DNA of 15,133 nucleotides from Alphaproteobacteria bacterium (GTDB lineage: Bacteria; Pseudomonadota; Alphaproteobacteria; Rhizobiales; Hyphomicrobiaceae): contig VBAB01000415.1 of assembly GCA_005888525.1 (NCBI GenBank), positions 1 to 15,133 on the forward strand, in the 5' to 3' direction. Shown piece after piece: positions 1-7,235 of this stretch (position 1 is the first letter of the stretch; every line of letters starts with the position of its first letter). The notes under the pieces are model-generated. The model was given only the letters and a program-made list of their open reading frames with translations, did not search any database and had not been told where the DNA came from. The translations under genes were made by a program, and so were the position numbers.

Positions 1-417
1 GACGAGCAGCTGCTGTCCGACTGGGTGGAGATGTTCACCGACGATGCGCGCTACGTCGTCATCTCCCGCGAAAACGCCGATCGCGGCATGCCCGTGGGTC
101 TGATCTACTGCGAGAACAAGGGCATGATCTACGACCGCGCTTTTGCCCTGGAGAAGACGGCGATGTTCGCGCCGCGCTACCTCCGCCACATCATCGGCAA
201 CCTTCAGGTCCTCGGCGAGCGCGATAAAGGGGAAATTCGGGCGCGCGCCAACTATGTCGTCCTGCAGGTGCTGCTCGATCGTCCGGACGCCAAGTTGCAC
301 CAGGTCGGCGCCTACCATGACGTGTTCCGTCGCGTCGGCTCGCAACTGAAGCTTGCCGAACGGCGCTGCGTCTACGACAACCTGCTCGTCGACAATGCGC
401 TTTGCCTGCCGGTTTGA
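1..417 (+). CDS. Aromatic-ring-hydroxylating dioxygenase beta (small) subunit, 5' partial
   Basis: The reading frame is open from the first base, so the true start lies left of the window; 138 residues are visible and roughly 20-25 are probably missing compared with the usual small-subunit length. The text YVVISRENADRG followed by MPVGLIYCENKGMIYDR is typical of the NTF2-like beta subunit of Rieske-type dioxygenases (anthranilate, benzoate and biphenyl type). In the family this subunit has no redox centre and builds the alpha3-beta3 oligomer; the catalytic alpha subunit is expected just upstream, outside the window. The next gene follows after 85 bp on the same strand and may be co-transcribed. 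The family call is secure; the aromatic substrate cannot be read from this subunit. Confidence 0.88.
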   Translation, partial: DEQLLSDWVEMFTDDARYVVISRENADRGMPVGLIYCENKGMIYDRAFALEKTAMFAPRYLRHIIGNLQVLGERDKGEIRARANYVVLQVLLDRPDAKLHQVGAYHDVFRRVGSQLKLAERRCVYDNLLVDNALCLPV

Positions 418-502
418 GCGGCGAGCTAATCCCGCGCGCCGGTGGTTGCGCCATCGAAGCCTGTCTGCCTACTCTGACGGACGACCACAACAGGAGCGTG
501 CA

Positions 503-868
503 ATGGCGCAGGAACCCCTGGCAACCAAGGGCAACTTCTTACACATCTACGATTTCCGCGTCGCCGCCGGCCATGAGGACGAGTTCATCCGCCTGTTCGA
601 GGAGTTCGATTATTCCGATGGCAACCCGATGCACAAATCGGCGGCCCAGGTGAAGGACGGTGTGCTCTGCCGCGACGTCGAGGACCCGCAGCGCTTCTTC
701 CTGATTGCCGAGTGGGCCGACATCGAGGAGCACGCGCGCATCCGCAAGATTCTGGCCAACGACATCAAACCGGAATTCATCAAGCACATTGTGGGCGGAA
801 AGTTCGTGCCGAAATACGTGGAAGTGGTCTCCTCGACGCCCGAGGAAATCCTCAAGAAGGCCGGGTGA
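503..868 (+). CDS. Small ABM-type dimeric alpha/beta-barrel protein
   Basis: A 121-residue protein starting MAQEPLATKGNFLHIYDFRV. The ATG at 503 is preferred over an in-frame upstream start because AGGAG (492-496) lies 6 bp before it and because homology-like sequence begins only there. The pattern of an N-terminal beta strand (FLHIYDFRV), an amphipathic helix with GHEDEFIRLFEEF, a central strand RFFLIAEWAD and a helix resembles antibiotic-biosynthesis-monooxygenase (ABM) domain proteins, small ferredoxin-like folds that dimerise. Members include cofactor-free monooxygenases and proteins of unknown role in aromatic pathways. It follows the dioxygenase beta subunit, so an accessory catabolic role is plausible but inferred. 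No signal peptide or membrane segment is visible. The exact reaction is unknown. Confidence 0.7.
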   Translation: MAQEPLATKGNFLHIYDFRVAAGHEDEFIRLFEEFDYSDGNPMHKSAAQVKDGVLCRDVEDPQRFFLIAEWADIEEHARIRKILANDIKPEFIKHIVGGKFVPKYVEVVSSTPEEILKKAG

Positions 869-885
869 TGTCTGCGCTGCGGAAC

Positions 886-977
886 TGTCATCCTCGGGCT
901 TGTCCCGAGGATCCATCCTTCTCCAAGCGCCGGAGCTAGCGGGGGGTTGAATGGTCGGGACAAGCCCGACCATGACA
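886..977. repeat. Double-hairpin palindromic intergenic repeat, copy 1
   Basis: The element sits between convergent genes ending at 868 and 1002. Hairpin one has an 8-bp stem TCCTCGGG (891-898) / CCCGAGGA (904-911) with a CTTGT loop. Hairpin two has a 9-bp stem ATGGTCGGG (951-959) / CCCGACCAT (965-973) with an ACAAG loop. The outer ends TGTCAT (886-891) and ATGACA (972-977) are also complementary, so the unit can fold as two small hairpins or one large one. The centre contains CAAGCGCCGGAGC (924-936), shared with the copy at 9271-9366. Such elements are abundant in alphaproteobacterial genomes. Its position suggests a two-way transcription barrier, although no T-tract follows either hairpin. 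Confidence 0.85.
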
Positions 978-1001
978 AGCGTTAGCGCCGGACCGATGGC
1001 A

Positions 1002-2054
1002 TCAGCCGCACGCCACCGAGTAGACGTCCTTGACCGGGCCCGGCAGCGGCATCGATGCCCAGGTCTCGCCGCCATCTTGCGTGCCGAACACCTCACCCTG
1101 GTAGCGCGCGCCGATGTAGACCTGCTTGGGGTCGGTCTGATGCAGGCCCACCGACATGATCGTACCGTGCACCTGCACCTTGTCGAAGCGCTTCCAGGTC
1201 TTGCCTGCGTCCTGGCTGCGATAGAGCCCGCCATCCTTGCTCGAGGCGGCAACGCTGAGCGCGCAGTACATGGTTTTGGGGTCCTGGGGTGCAACCTTCA
1301 CGTCGCGCCCATAGGTGATCGGGGAGAACCTTTTCATCTCCATGTCCTGCCAGCTGCGACCCTTGTCGGCCGAGCGGAACAGGCCCATGCGGCAGGCGAG
1401 GACCAGCGCGTCGGGGTCGGCCGGGCTGATGGTGATGGCGTGCCCGTCCAGCATGCCTTCAGCGAACGTGTCGCTGACGATCTTGCTCTTGAGATGGGGC
1501 AGCTCCGACAGACGGAGCAGGTCGGCGCTGCAATCCTCCCACGTCTCGCCGCCATCGGTGGTGCGGATGACGCCGTTCACTTCCAGCGCGGCGTAGATCT
1601 CGTTGGGTCTGGTCGGGTGCTGCACCATGCGCATCACGCGCACGGCGAAGGGGGCGGTGGCGCGATCCTTGATGCCGGGATTGGGCAGGCGTCGCCAGCT
1701 CGCGCCGCAGTCGTCGCTCCTATACACGTCGACCGGCGAGCCGCCGGCATAGATGCGCTTGGCGTCCCTGGAATCCACCAGGAACGACCAGATCTGCTTG
1801 CCCTTGTCGGGAAAATTCGCGCGCTGGAACGTGGCGCCACGATCGGTGCTGCGCCACACGCCATCCATGGTGCCGGCGAATACCACGCTGGGGTCGGTTG
1901 GATGCACGAGGACCGTATGGGTCTCCAGGTGCGTCAGCACGTGCTGCCACTCGCCTCCGTCGGCGGCACGGCGGAAGACGCCGACGCTGCCCTTCTCGTC
2001 CGGGCGCCCGACATAGCCGGCCACGCCAGCGTAGATGTTCGACTGAGCTGCCAT
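1002..2054 (-). CDS. BNR/Asp-box seven-bladed beta-propeller protein
   Basis: A 350-residue protein with seven Asp-box-like repeats of the form S/T-x-D-x-G-x-T/S-W: residues 29-36, 69-76, 113-120, 165-172, 228-235, 280-287 and 325-332 (for example TTDGGETW and SADKGRSW). Seven evenly spaced boxes, each behind a strand such as GVWR or GLFR, fit a closed seven-bladed propeller of the sialidase/VPS10/Ycf48-like fold. No signal peptide is visible, so it is probably cytoplasmic. The classic sialidase FRIP motif and catalytic residues were not seen, so hydrolase activity should not be assumed. The ATG follows GAGGAGGA on the minus strand. It is the last gene of the unit with the Baeyer-Villiger monooxygenase, 56 bp downstream of it. 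A scaffold or binding role is inferred only. Confidence 0.82.
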   Translation of the reverse strand: MAAQSNIYAGVAGYVGRPDEKGSVGVFRRAADGGEWQHVLTHLETHTVLVHPTDPSVVFAGTMDGVWRSTDRGATFQRANFPDKGKQIWSFLVDSRDAKRIYAGGSPVDVYRSDDCGASWRRLPNPGIKDRATAPFAVRVMRMVQHPTRPNEIYAALEVNGVIRTTDGGETWEDCSADLLRLSELPHLKSKIVSDTFAEGMLDGHAITISPADPDALVLACRMGLFRSADKGRSWQDMEMKRFSPITYGRDVKVAPQDPKTMYCALSVAASSKDGGLYRSQDAGKTWKRFDKVQVHGTIMSVGLHQTDPKQVYIGARYQGEVFGTQDGGETWASMPLPGPVKDVYSVACG

Positions 2055-2110
2055 GAGACGTTCCTCCTCTCATTGCCTTTAATGCAATTGTAGCATGCGA
2101 CCGCAGGGCC

Positions 2111-3730
2111 TCACACCGCCAGCATGAAACCCTCGTAGCCCCTGGCTGCAACCTCGTCGCATTTCTTCTTGTACGCCGTCACGCCGCCGACGTAGGGCAT
2201 GAACACGCGCGGTTTGCCGGGGATGTTGGCGCCCGTGTACCACGAGTTCGCCAGGGGATAGAGCGTGCTGTCAGCCACCTCGTTGGTGTGCTGCACCCAG
2301 GCATCCTCGGCGGCTTTCTCCGGCTCGATGCGCTGCAGTCCCTTGTCGCGCAGGTGCTGCAGGCAATCCGCGATCCAATCGACGTGCTGCTCGCAGCTGA
2401 GGATCATCTGGCTTTTCACGCCGGGGCTTTGCGGCCCCGTGACCATGAAGAGATTGGGAAACCCGGCCATCATGATTCCGAGGTAAGTGCGCGGGCCGTC
2501 CGCCCACTTTTCCTCGATCGTCGCGCCCTTGTCGGTGCGGATATCGATCTCCTTCATGGCTCCGGTCATGGCGTCGAAACCCGTGGCGAAGACGATGGCG
2601 TCGAGCGTGTACTCGGCGTCGGTTGTGTGCAGCCCGTTGGGCGTGATCGCCTTGATCGGCGCGCTCCTGATGTCGACCAGCGTGACGTTGTCGCGATTGT
2701 AGGTCTCGTAATACTCGGTATCGAGAATGAGACGCTTGGTGCCGATCGGGTGATCGGTGGGGCAGAGCAGCTCCGCAGTCTTGGGGTCCTTGACTGTGGC
2801 GCGGATCCTCTCGCGCACGAACTCGGACGCTGTGTCGTTGGAGGCCTTGTTCACCAGCAGGTCGTTGTAGGCGTAGAGATAGCTGATGCTGCCGCCCTCG
2901 GCCCACTTCGCCGCGTAGGCGTGACGCCGCTCCTCTTCCGTTGCCTCGAGCGCGGATTTTTCCGGCGGCGGAAATCCGGCGATCCCGAACGGCGTGTCGT
3001 AGGCCGCGCGGCGGCGCTCGGGATATTCGGCTTTGTGCTTGCGCTCCTTCTCGGGATCGAGCGGCGCGTTGCGGGCGGGCAGGCTGAAGTTGGCCGTGCG
3101 CTGAAACACGTAGAGGTGCTTCGCCTGCTTGGCGATGTGCGGGATCATCTGCACGCCCGACGACCCGGTGCCGATGACGCCCACCCGTAGCCCGGTGAAA
3201 TCGACGCCCGCGTGGGGCCACAGGCCCGTGTGGTACCATTTCCCCTTGAAGCTCTTCAGGCCCGGGATGCTCGGCGTGCGCGGTGTCGAAAGATTGCCGG
3301 TCGCCATGATGCAGAATGGCGCCGTGACGGTTTCGCCCTTATCGGTCTTGAGCGTCCACAGGTTGGCCTTGCTGTCGAAAGTGGCCGACCTTATGCGCGT
3401 GTCGAGCTGAACATCGCGCCGCAGATCGAACCGGTCGGCGACGTGATTGACGTAGCGCAGGATCTCAGGTTGCGTGCCGTAGCGCTCGGGCCACTTCCAT
3501 TCCTGCTGCAGCTCGTTGGAGAACGAATACGAGTACTCCATGCTCTCGACGTCGCAGCGGCAGCCCGGATAGCGGTTCCAGAACCACGTGCCGCCGACCC
3601 CGCTGCCGGCCTCGTAGGCGCGGACCTTAAGGCCGAGCTTGCGCAAACGGTGGACGGCGTAGAGCCCACCAACGCCCGCGCCCACGATGACCACATCGAG
3701 CTTCGTAGCCTTGGATTTCGCTGCCGGCAT
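2111..3730 (-). CDS. Baeyer-Villiger (flavin-containing) monooxygenase
   Basis: A 539-residue protein, close to the about 540 of cyclohexanone monooxygenase. The FAD-binding Rossmann motif GAGVGG is at residues 17-22, a second dinucleotide (NADPH) motif GTGSSG at 187-192, and between them lies FKGKWYHTGLWP (161-172), which matches the type I Baeyer-Villiger fingerprint FxGxxxHxxxW[P/D]. The family inserts one oxygen of O2 beside a ketone carbonyl to give an ester or lactone, using NADPH and FAD. The start MPAAKSKATKLDVVIVGAG is chosen because upstream sequence in this frame is antisense of the neighbouring dehydrogenase. It lies 29 bp after the 3-hydroxyisobutyrate-dehydrogenase-like gene and 56 bp before the propeller gene, so one operon is likely. 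The substrate is unknown. Confidence 0.93.
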   Translation of the reverse strand: MPAAKSKATKLDVVIVGAGVGGLYAVHRLRKLGLKVRAYEAGSGVGGTWFWNRYPGCRCDVESMEYSYSFSNELQQEWKWPERYGTQPEILRYVNHVADRFDLRRDVQLDTRIRSATFDSKANLWTLKTDKGETVTAPFCIMATGNLSTPRTPSIPGLKSFKGKWYHTGLWPHAGVDFTGLRVGVIGTGSSGVQMIPHIAKQAKHLYVFQRTANFSLPARNAPLDPEKERKHKAEYPERRRAAYDTPFGIAGFPPPEKSALEATEEERRHAYAAKWAEGGSISYLYAYNDLLVNKASNDTASEFVRERIRATVKDPKTAELLCPTDHPIGTKRLILDTEYYETYNRDNVTLVDIRSAPIKAITPNGLHTTDAEYTLDAIVFATGFDAMTGAMKEIDIRTDKGATIEEKWADGPRTYLGIMMAGFPNLFMVTGPQSPGVKSQMILSCEQHVDWIADCLQHLRDKGLQRIEPEKAAEDAWVQHTNEVADSTLYPLANSWYTGANIPGKPRVFMPYVGGVTAYKKKCDEVAARGYEGFMLAV

Positions 3731-3759
3731 GTCGGGTCTCTCTGTCTTCCTCGGCTCAG

Positions 3760-4647
3760 CTAGCCTTTCGGCGCAAACTCCACCTTTGACTGGCGCTCGT
3801 GCAGGCGAATGAGGGTATTGACGTCCGCGTCTGCCCCCTGGTCGTTCACGGCGATCTGGAAGATCTCGCGCACCAAGTTGCAGACCGGCATCGGTGATGC
3901 GCTGGCGACGCCCAGCTCCGTTGCCAGCCGCACATCCTTGTGCATCAGGCCGAGCGTGAAATTGGTCTTCAGCTCGCCCTTCACGAACTTGGGCAAGGTG
4001 ATCTCGGTCGTGTAGCTGCGCGCCGATCCCTTCGCCAGCACGCGAGCGCACGTCTCGAGGGTGAGGCCGTTCTTGATGCCCATCGTCACCGCCTCGAAAG
4101 TGGCCATGCGCACGCTGGCGGCCACGACGTTGTTGACGAGCTTCATGGTGTGGCCGGTGCCGACGTCGCCGCAATGGAAGATATTCGGGCTGATGGCCTC
4201 GAATACAGGCTGGACGCGCGCATAGACGTCGGCCGGCGCGCCGACCATGATGGCGATGGTTCCGGCGTCGGCGCCGTGCGGGCCTCCGCTGACGGGCGCG
4301 TCGATCAGCGTGATGCCCGACTTGGCGAGCTCTTTGGCCATCTCGCGGGTGGCGTTGGGATCACCCGTCGTCATGTCGGCAATGACGGCGCCCTTCTTCA
4401 ATCCCGAGGCCAGACCGTCGCTGCCGAAGATGACCTGCTGCACCTCCTTGGACGTCGGCAGGCACGTCATCACCAGATCGCTCTGCGCCGCCAGCGCCTT
4501 GGGATTCTGGCTGGCGATGCCGCCCTGATCGGCGAGTCTCGCCATCGTCTCCGGCCGCAGGTCGTAGACGCGCATCTTGTCCTTGCGCAGCAGTCGACGC
4601 GCCAGCGCCGCGCCCATGTTACCGAGACCGACATACCCGAGCTGCAT
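3760..4647 (-). CDS. NAD(P)-dependent beta-hydroxyacid dehydrogenase (3-hydroxyisobutyrate dehydrogenase family)
   Basis: A 295-residue protein of normal family length. The N-terminal Rossmann motif GYVGLGNMG (residues 4-12), the substrate-binding DAPVSGG (116-122) and GTGHTMKLVNN with the catalytic lysine at 169 are all present. Family members oxidise a 3-hydroxyacid to its semialdehyde or reduce the reverse (3-hydroxyisobutyrate, tartronate semialdehyde, 2-hydroxymethylglutarate, glyoxylate). The ATG at 4647 is preferred over a TTG 15 bp upstream because GGAGGAAA lies at the right distance and overlaps that TTG. The gene is 21 bp downstream of the luciferase-like monooxygenase gene and 29 bp upstream of the Baeyer-Villiger gene, so co-transcription is very likely. 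It could act on a hydroxyacid released by lactone opening; this is inference. Confidence 0.9.
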   Translation of the reverse strand: MQLGYVGLGNMGAALARRLLRKDKMRVYDLRPETMARLADQGGIASQNPKALAAQSDLVMTCLPTSKEVQQVIFGSDGLASGLKKGAVIADMTTGDPNATREMAKELAKSGITLIDAPVSGGPHGADAGTIAIMVGAPADVYARVQPVFEAISPNIFHCGDVGTGHTMKLVNNVVAASVRMATFEAVTMGIKNGLTLETCARVLAKGSARSYTTEITLPKFVKGELKTNFTLGLMHKDVRLATELGVASASPMPVCNLVREIFQIAVNDQGADADVNTLIRLHERQSKVEFAPKG

Positions 4648-4668
4648 TCTCGTTTCCTCCAACCAATC

Positions 4669-5760
4669 TCAAACGTAGGGCATCACCTTCTCGGCCGTGA
4701 GCTTCATGGCCCGCTCGACGTGACCTTTGTCGATGCCGCCGATGTTGAACCAGAACACGAACTCGGTGATGCCGAAGCGGCGCTTCATCTCCTTCAGCTT
4801 GGCGACGCAGGTTTCGGGATCATCGGCGATGCAGGCGCCATACTGGTGCAGCTTGTCGAAGGAGAGGTAGCCCATCTCGCGCGTCTTCTTGCCTTCGCGC
4901 ATGGTGAGCTCGTAGCCCTTGATCTCTCCCGTCTGCGGTGCGCCGGCGAGCTGGTTGGCCGTCACCTTGGCGTAGAACCACTCGACGTGCGCCTTATAGA
5001 TCTCGCGCGCTTGCCTGGCGTCCTCGTGCACGAAGAACGGCAGCAGCAGCATGCGCTCGGCCTTCCTCGGATCGCGGTCCATGTCCCGGCACGCCTTGTC
5101 GAAGTGTGCGCAGTTCTTCTCGAGCTCATCCATCCACCGCTCGCGGTAGGTGCGGTAGGTGAATGGCGAGGCCATCTGCAGATTGACGCCGGCGCGCGCC
5201 GCCTGCTCGAAGCTCTCCGGGCTGATGGTCGCCTGGTACACGGGCGGATGCGGCTTCTGCATGGGCTTGGGCAGCAGCTCGACCGGCTCCGGGATGGTCC
5301 AGAACTTGCCGCGATAGGCGATCTTCTCCTGCGTCCACGACTTCAAGACGATGTCGAGGCCCTCCGCCAGCATCTCGCGGCTCTGGTCCATGGGCACACC
5401 GAGGCCGACGAACTCGTGCGGCTGATAGGCGCGCCCCACTCCGAAATCGAGCCGGCCATGGGACAGGATGTCGACGAGCGCAAAGTCGGACGCAGTGCGC
5501 AGGGGATGATTGAAGGGAATCGCGCACACCGCCATGCCGATGCGGATCTTCTTGGTGCGCTGGGCGATGGCTGCGGCATAGACCTGCGTGGAGGTGACTA
5601 GACCGTAGGTCGAGAACAGGTGCTCCGCTATCCACACCTTGTCGTAGCCCAGCTGCTCGGCCAGCTCGAAGAACCCCAGGTCGTTGTCGAAGCTCTCGAC
5701 CACCTTCGCCAAGTCAGGAAATTGGCTCAGGCTGAAAACGCCGAACTTCGTCTTGGCCAT
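4669..5760 (-). CDS. LLM-class (luciferase-like) flavin-dependent monooxygenase
   Basis: A 363-residue protein with the luciferase-like TIM-barrel pattern: strand KFGVFSLSQF, then WIAEHLFSTYG (AEH at 45-47, aligning with the active-site region of bacterial luciferase alpha), RIGMAVCAIPFNHP, and GRLDFGVGRAYQPHEF around 102-117, followed by LPKPMQKPHPPVYQ. Members use reduced FMN or F420; the sequence does not decide which. The ATG at 5760 follows GGGAGGAAG on the minus strand. It is the first gene of a minus-strand unit with the dehydrogenase, the Baeyer-Villiger monooxygenase and the propeller protein, driven from the 5761-5968 region. No dedicated flavin reductase is seen in the window. Oxygenation of a cyclic or carbonyl substrate is plausible; the substrate is unknown. 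Confidence 0.9.
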   Translation of the reverse strand: MAKTKFGVFSLSQFPDLAKVVESFDNDLGFFELAEQLGYDKVWIAEHLFSTYGLVTSTQVYAAAIAQRTKKIRIGMAVCAIPFNHPLRTASDFALVDILSHGRLDFGVGRAYQPHEFVGLGVPMDQSREMLAEGLDIVLKSWTQEKIAYRGKFWTIPEPVELLPKPMQKPHPPVYQATISPESFEQAARAGVNLQMASPFTYRTYRERWMDELEKNCAHFDKACRDMDRDPRKAERMLLLPFFVHEDARQAREIYKAHVEWFYAKVTANQLAGAPQTGEIKGYELTMREGKKTREMGYLSFDKLHQYGACIADDPETCVAKLKEMKRRFGITEFVFWFNIGGIDKGHVERAMKLTAEKVMPYV

Positions 5761-5968
5761 GAGGCTTCCTCCCGGCGATTGATTGGGGCCATGGTGATGA
5801 GGCGAGACGCCGGCGTCAAACCTCAATCTTTGCGGGCGGTCCATGCGGCAGCAGCATGGCCGGTGTGGGGTGAGGCCGGTACAGGCATGCCTCCCCACGC
5901 ATACGGATGGACGCCCGAGGCTGCCGATGCATATCTTGCCGCAGGTCGCACCTGCAGGAGCCGTCCAG
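5761..5968. promoter_or_regulatory. Divergent promoter/operator region with several inverted repeats
   Basis: This 208-bp stretch separates the minus-strand monooxygenase operon from the plus-strand NIPSNAP gene, so both promoters should lie here. Visible symmetry: CCATGC (5841-5846) / GCATGG (5854-5859) with a 7-nt spacer; GTGGGG plus GAGGC (5865-5876) against GCCTCCCCAC (5889-5898), a stem with one bulge; and a perfect 6-3-6 palindrome GCAGGTCGCACCTGC (5941-5955) directly before the AGGAG of the NIPSNAP gene. These could be operators or mRNA hairpins. No convincing -35/-10 pair was found, and no regulator gene is present in the window. Confidence 0.45.
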
Positions 5969-6283
5969 ATGATCGTCGATGTCCGCACCTACACGCTGAT
6001 CCCGCGCAAAATGGCGAAGTATCTGGAGCTGTTCGAGAAGCACGCGCTGCCGGTGATGCAGCGGCACGGTCTCGAGCTGATGGGCTACTACATGAGCCAG
6101 ATCGGTCCGCTCAATCAGGTCGTGCATCTGTGGCGCTACGACAGCCTTGCCGACCTGGAGAAGAAGCGGGCGGCGCGCGACGCCGACCCGGCCTGGGGCG
6201 AGTTCCTATCGCTCACCGAGGGAATGGTTCTGATGCAGGACAACAAGGTCATGCGCCCGGCTTCTTTCTCGCCGACGCACTAA
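5969..6283 (+). CDS. NIPSNAP-family protein
   Basis: A 104-residue protein starting MIVDVRTYTLIPRKMAKYLE, a typical NIPSNAP opening, with the later strand QVVHLWRYDSLADLEKKRAA and a final strand MRPASF. The fold is a ferredoxin-like dimeric alpha/beta barrel related to ABM proteins. The ATG at 5969 is chosen over an upstream in-frame ATG because AGGAG (5956-5960) lies 8 bp before it and the family similarity begins exactly at MIVDVRTY. In bacteria such proteins often accompany catabolic operons; their biochemical role is unsettled. It is transcribed away from the monooxygenase operon and ends 28 bp before the convergent panE-like gene. Confidence 0.85.
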   Translation: MIVDVRTYTLIPRKMAKYLELFEKHALPVMQRHGLELMGYYMSQIGPLNQVVHLWRYDSLADLEKKRAARDADPAWGEFLSLTEGMVLMQDNKVMRPASFSPTH

Positions 6284-6311
6284 TCCCGCCCGCGGCGACC
6301 ACGCGAACGCC

Positions 6312-7235
6312 TCAGCCCGGCGCACCGTTGGCGTACGGCTTCAGCGCCGCGTACATGACGTCGAACGTCGGTGTCGGCACGCCGAGCTCGCGGCCCAGCG
6401 CCACCACCTTGCCGGCGAGCCACGGCAGCTCCAACCTGTTGCCGCGCAACAGATCGACGGCCATCGAGGGCATCATTTCGGGCGGGAAGGTGCGCGTGCC
6501 CTGGAGTGCCTTGGCCTCTAGCTCCACCGGAAGCGCGATGCCGCGAGCGCGGCCTACGGCGGCAACTTCGGCGTATCCCTTCGCGAACAAGGCAAACACG
6601 TCGGGATCATCGCGTAGCTTGCCGAACGGCAGGCGCGTCAGGGCGACTACGGAGCTGTTGGTGGCGAGCAGGACGAACTTCTCCCACAGGGCGGTGAGGA
6701 TCGCATCGCTGTTCACCGAATCGAAGCCGGCCTTCTGGCACAGCGCATGGAAGGCCGCGCCGCGCTGGCTCGGACGGCCGTTCAGCTCGCCAAACACCAG
6801 ACGCATGAAGGTGCCGGTCTGGCGGATCACGCCGGGCTCGGCAATGGTGGCGCTGATCTGCGCCACGCCGCCCATCACGGCCTCCTTGCCGAGGATGGGG
6901 ACCAGCCGCTCGCTCGCGTCGATCCCGTTCTGCAGCGGGATGACCGCCGTATACGGCCCAATCAGCGGCCGGATGGCGGCGCCGGCACTTTCCACGTCCC
7001 ACAGCTTGACGCAGAACAATACGAAATCGACCGCGCCGATGCTCGCCGGTTGGTCGGTGGCCTCGGTGGGTCTGAGATGCACATCTCCGCGCGGGCTCAG
7101 TACTCTCAGGCCGCTTGCACGCATCGCCGCCAGATGGGCGCCGCGCGCGATGAAGGTCACGTCGCCCCCTGCCTTCGCCAGCACCGCCCCGAATGCCCCA
7201 CCGACCCCTCCTGCGCCGACTACCGCGATCCGCAT
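6312..7235 (-). CDS. Ketopantoate reductase (PanE/ApbA)-family NADP-dependent oxidoreductase
   Basis: A 307-residue protein of full family length. It begins MRIAVVGAGGVGGAFG (NADP Rossmann motif GAGGVGG at 7-13), has LQNGIDASE around residues 102-110 and ALWEKFVLLATNSS, which carries the family's catalytic lysine region, and ends with a helical C-terminal domain containing FPPEMMPSMAVDLLRG. The family reduces 2-dehydropantoate to pantoate, but many paralogues in catabolic clusters reduce other 2-ketoacids, so pantothenate synthesis is not assumed here. The ATG at 7235 is supported by the Rossmann motif starting at residue 2. It is the last gene of the minus-strand series starting at 10884. 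Its first 71 bp and upstream spacer are duplicated in inverted orientation at 7721-7916. Confidence 0.9.
   Translation of the reverse strand: MRIAVVGAGGVGGAFGAVLAKAGGDVTFIARGAHLAAMRASGLRVLSPRGDVHLRPTEATDQPASIGAVDFVLFCVKLWDVESAGAAIRPLIGPYTAVIPLQNGIDASERLVPILGKEAVMGGVAQISATIAEPGVIRQTGTFMRLVFGELNGRPSQRGAAFHALCQKAGFDSVNSDAILTALWEKFVLLATNSSVVALTRLPFGKLRDDPDVFALFAKGYAEVAAVGRARGIALPVELEAKALQGTRTFPPEMMPSMAVDLLRGNRLELPWLAGKVVALGRELGVPTPTFDVMYAALKPYANGAPG

Noticed and set aside
886..977. CRISPR or insertion-sequence end
   Set aside because: There is no regular spacer pattern, no transposase and no target duplication; the structure fits a dispersed palindromic repeat.
2072..2092. AT-rich inverted repeat ATTGC/GCAAT and a TACAAT box upstream of the propeller gene as a separate promoter
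   Set aside because: The stem is only 5 bp and no good -35 element stands at the right distance; the gene can be transcribed with the Baeyer-Villiger gene.
951..2093. Long plus-strand open frame (about 380 codons) over the propeller gene, and similar long antisense frames over the Baeyer-Villiger, dehydrogenase and lyase genes
   Set aside because: These are mirror frames of well-supported genes in high-GC DNA. Their translations are rich in H, R, G and A and show no family motif.
4660..4662. Upstream TTG start for the beta-hydroxyacid dehydrogenase
   Set aside because: It overlaps the GGAGG ribosome binding site of the ATG at 4647, and the family N-terminus starts at MQLGYVGLG.
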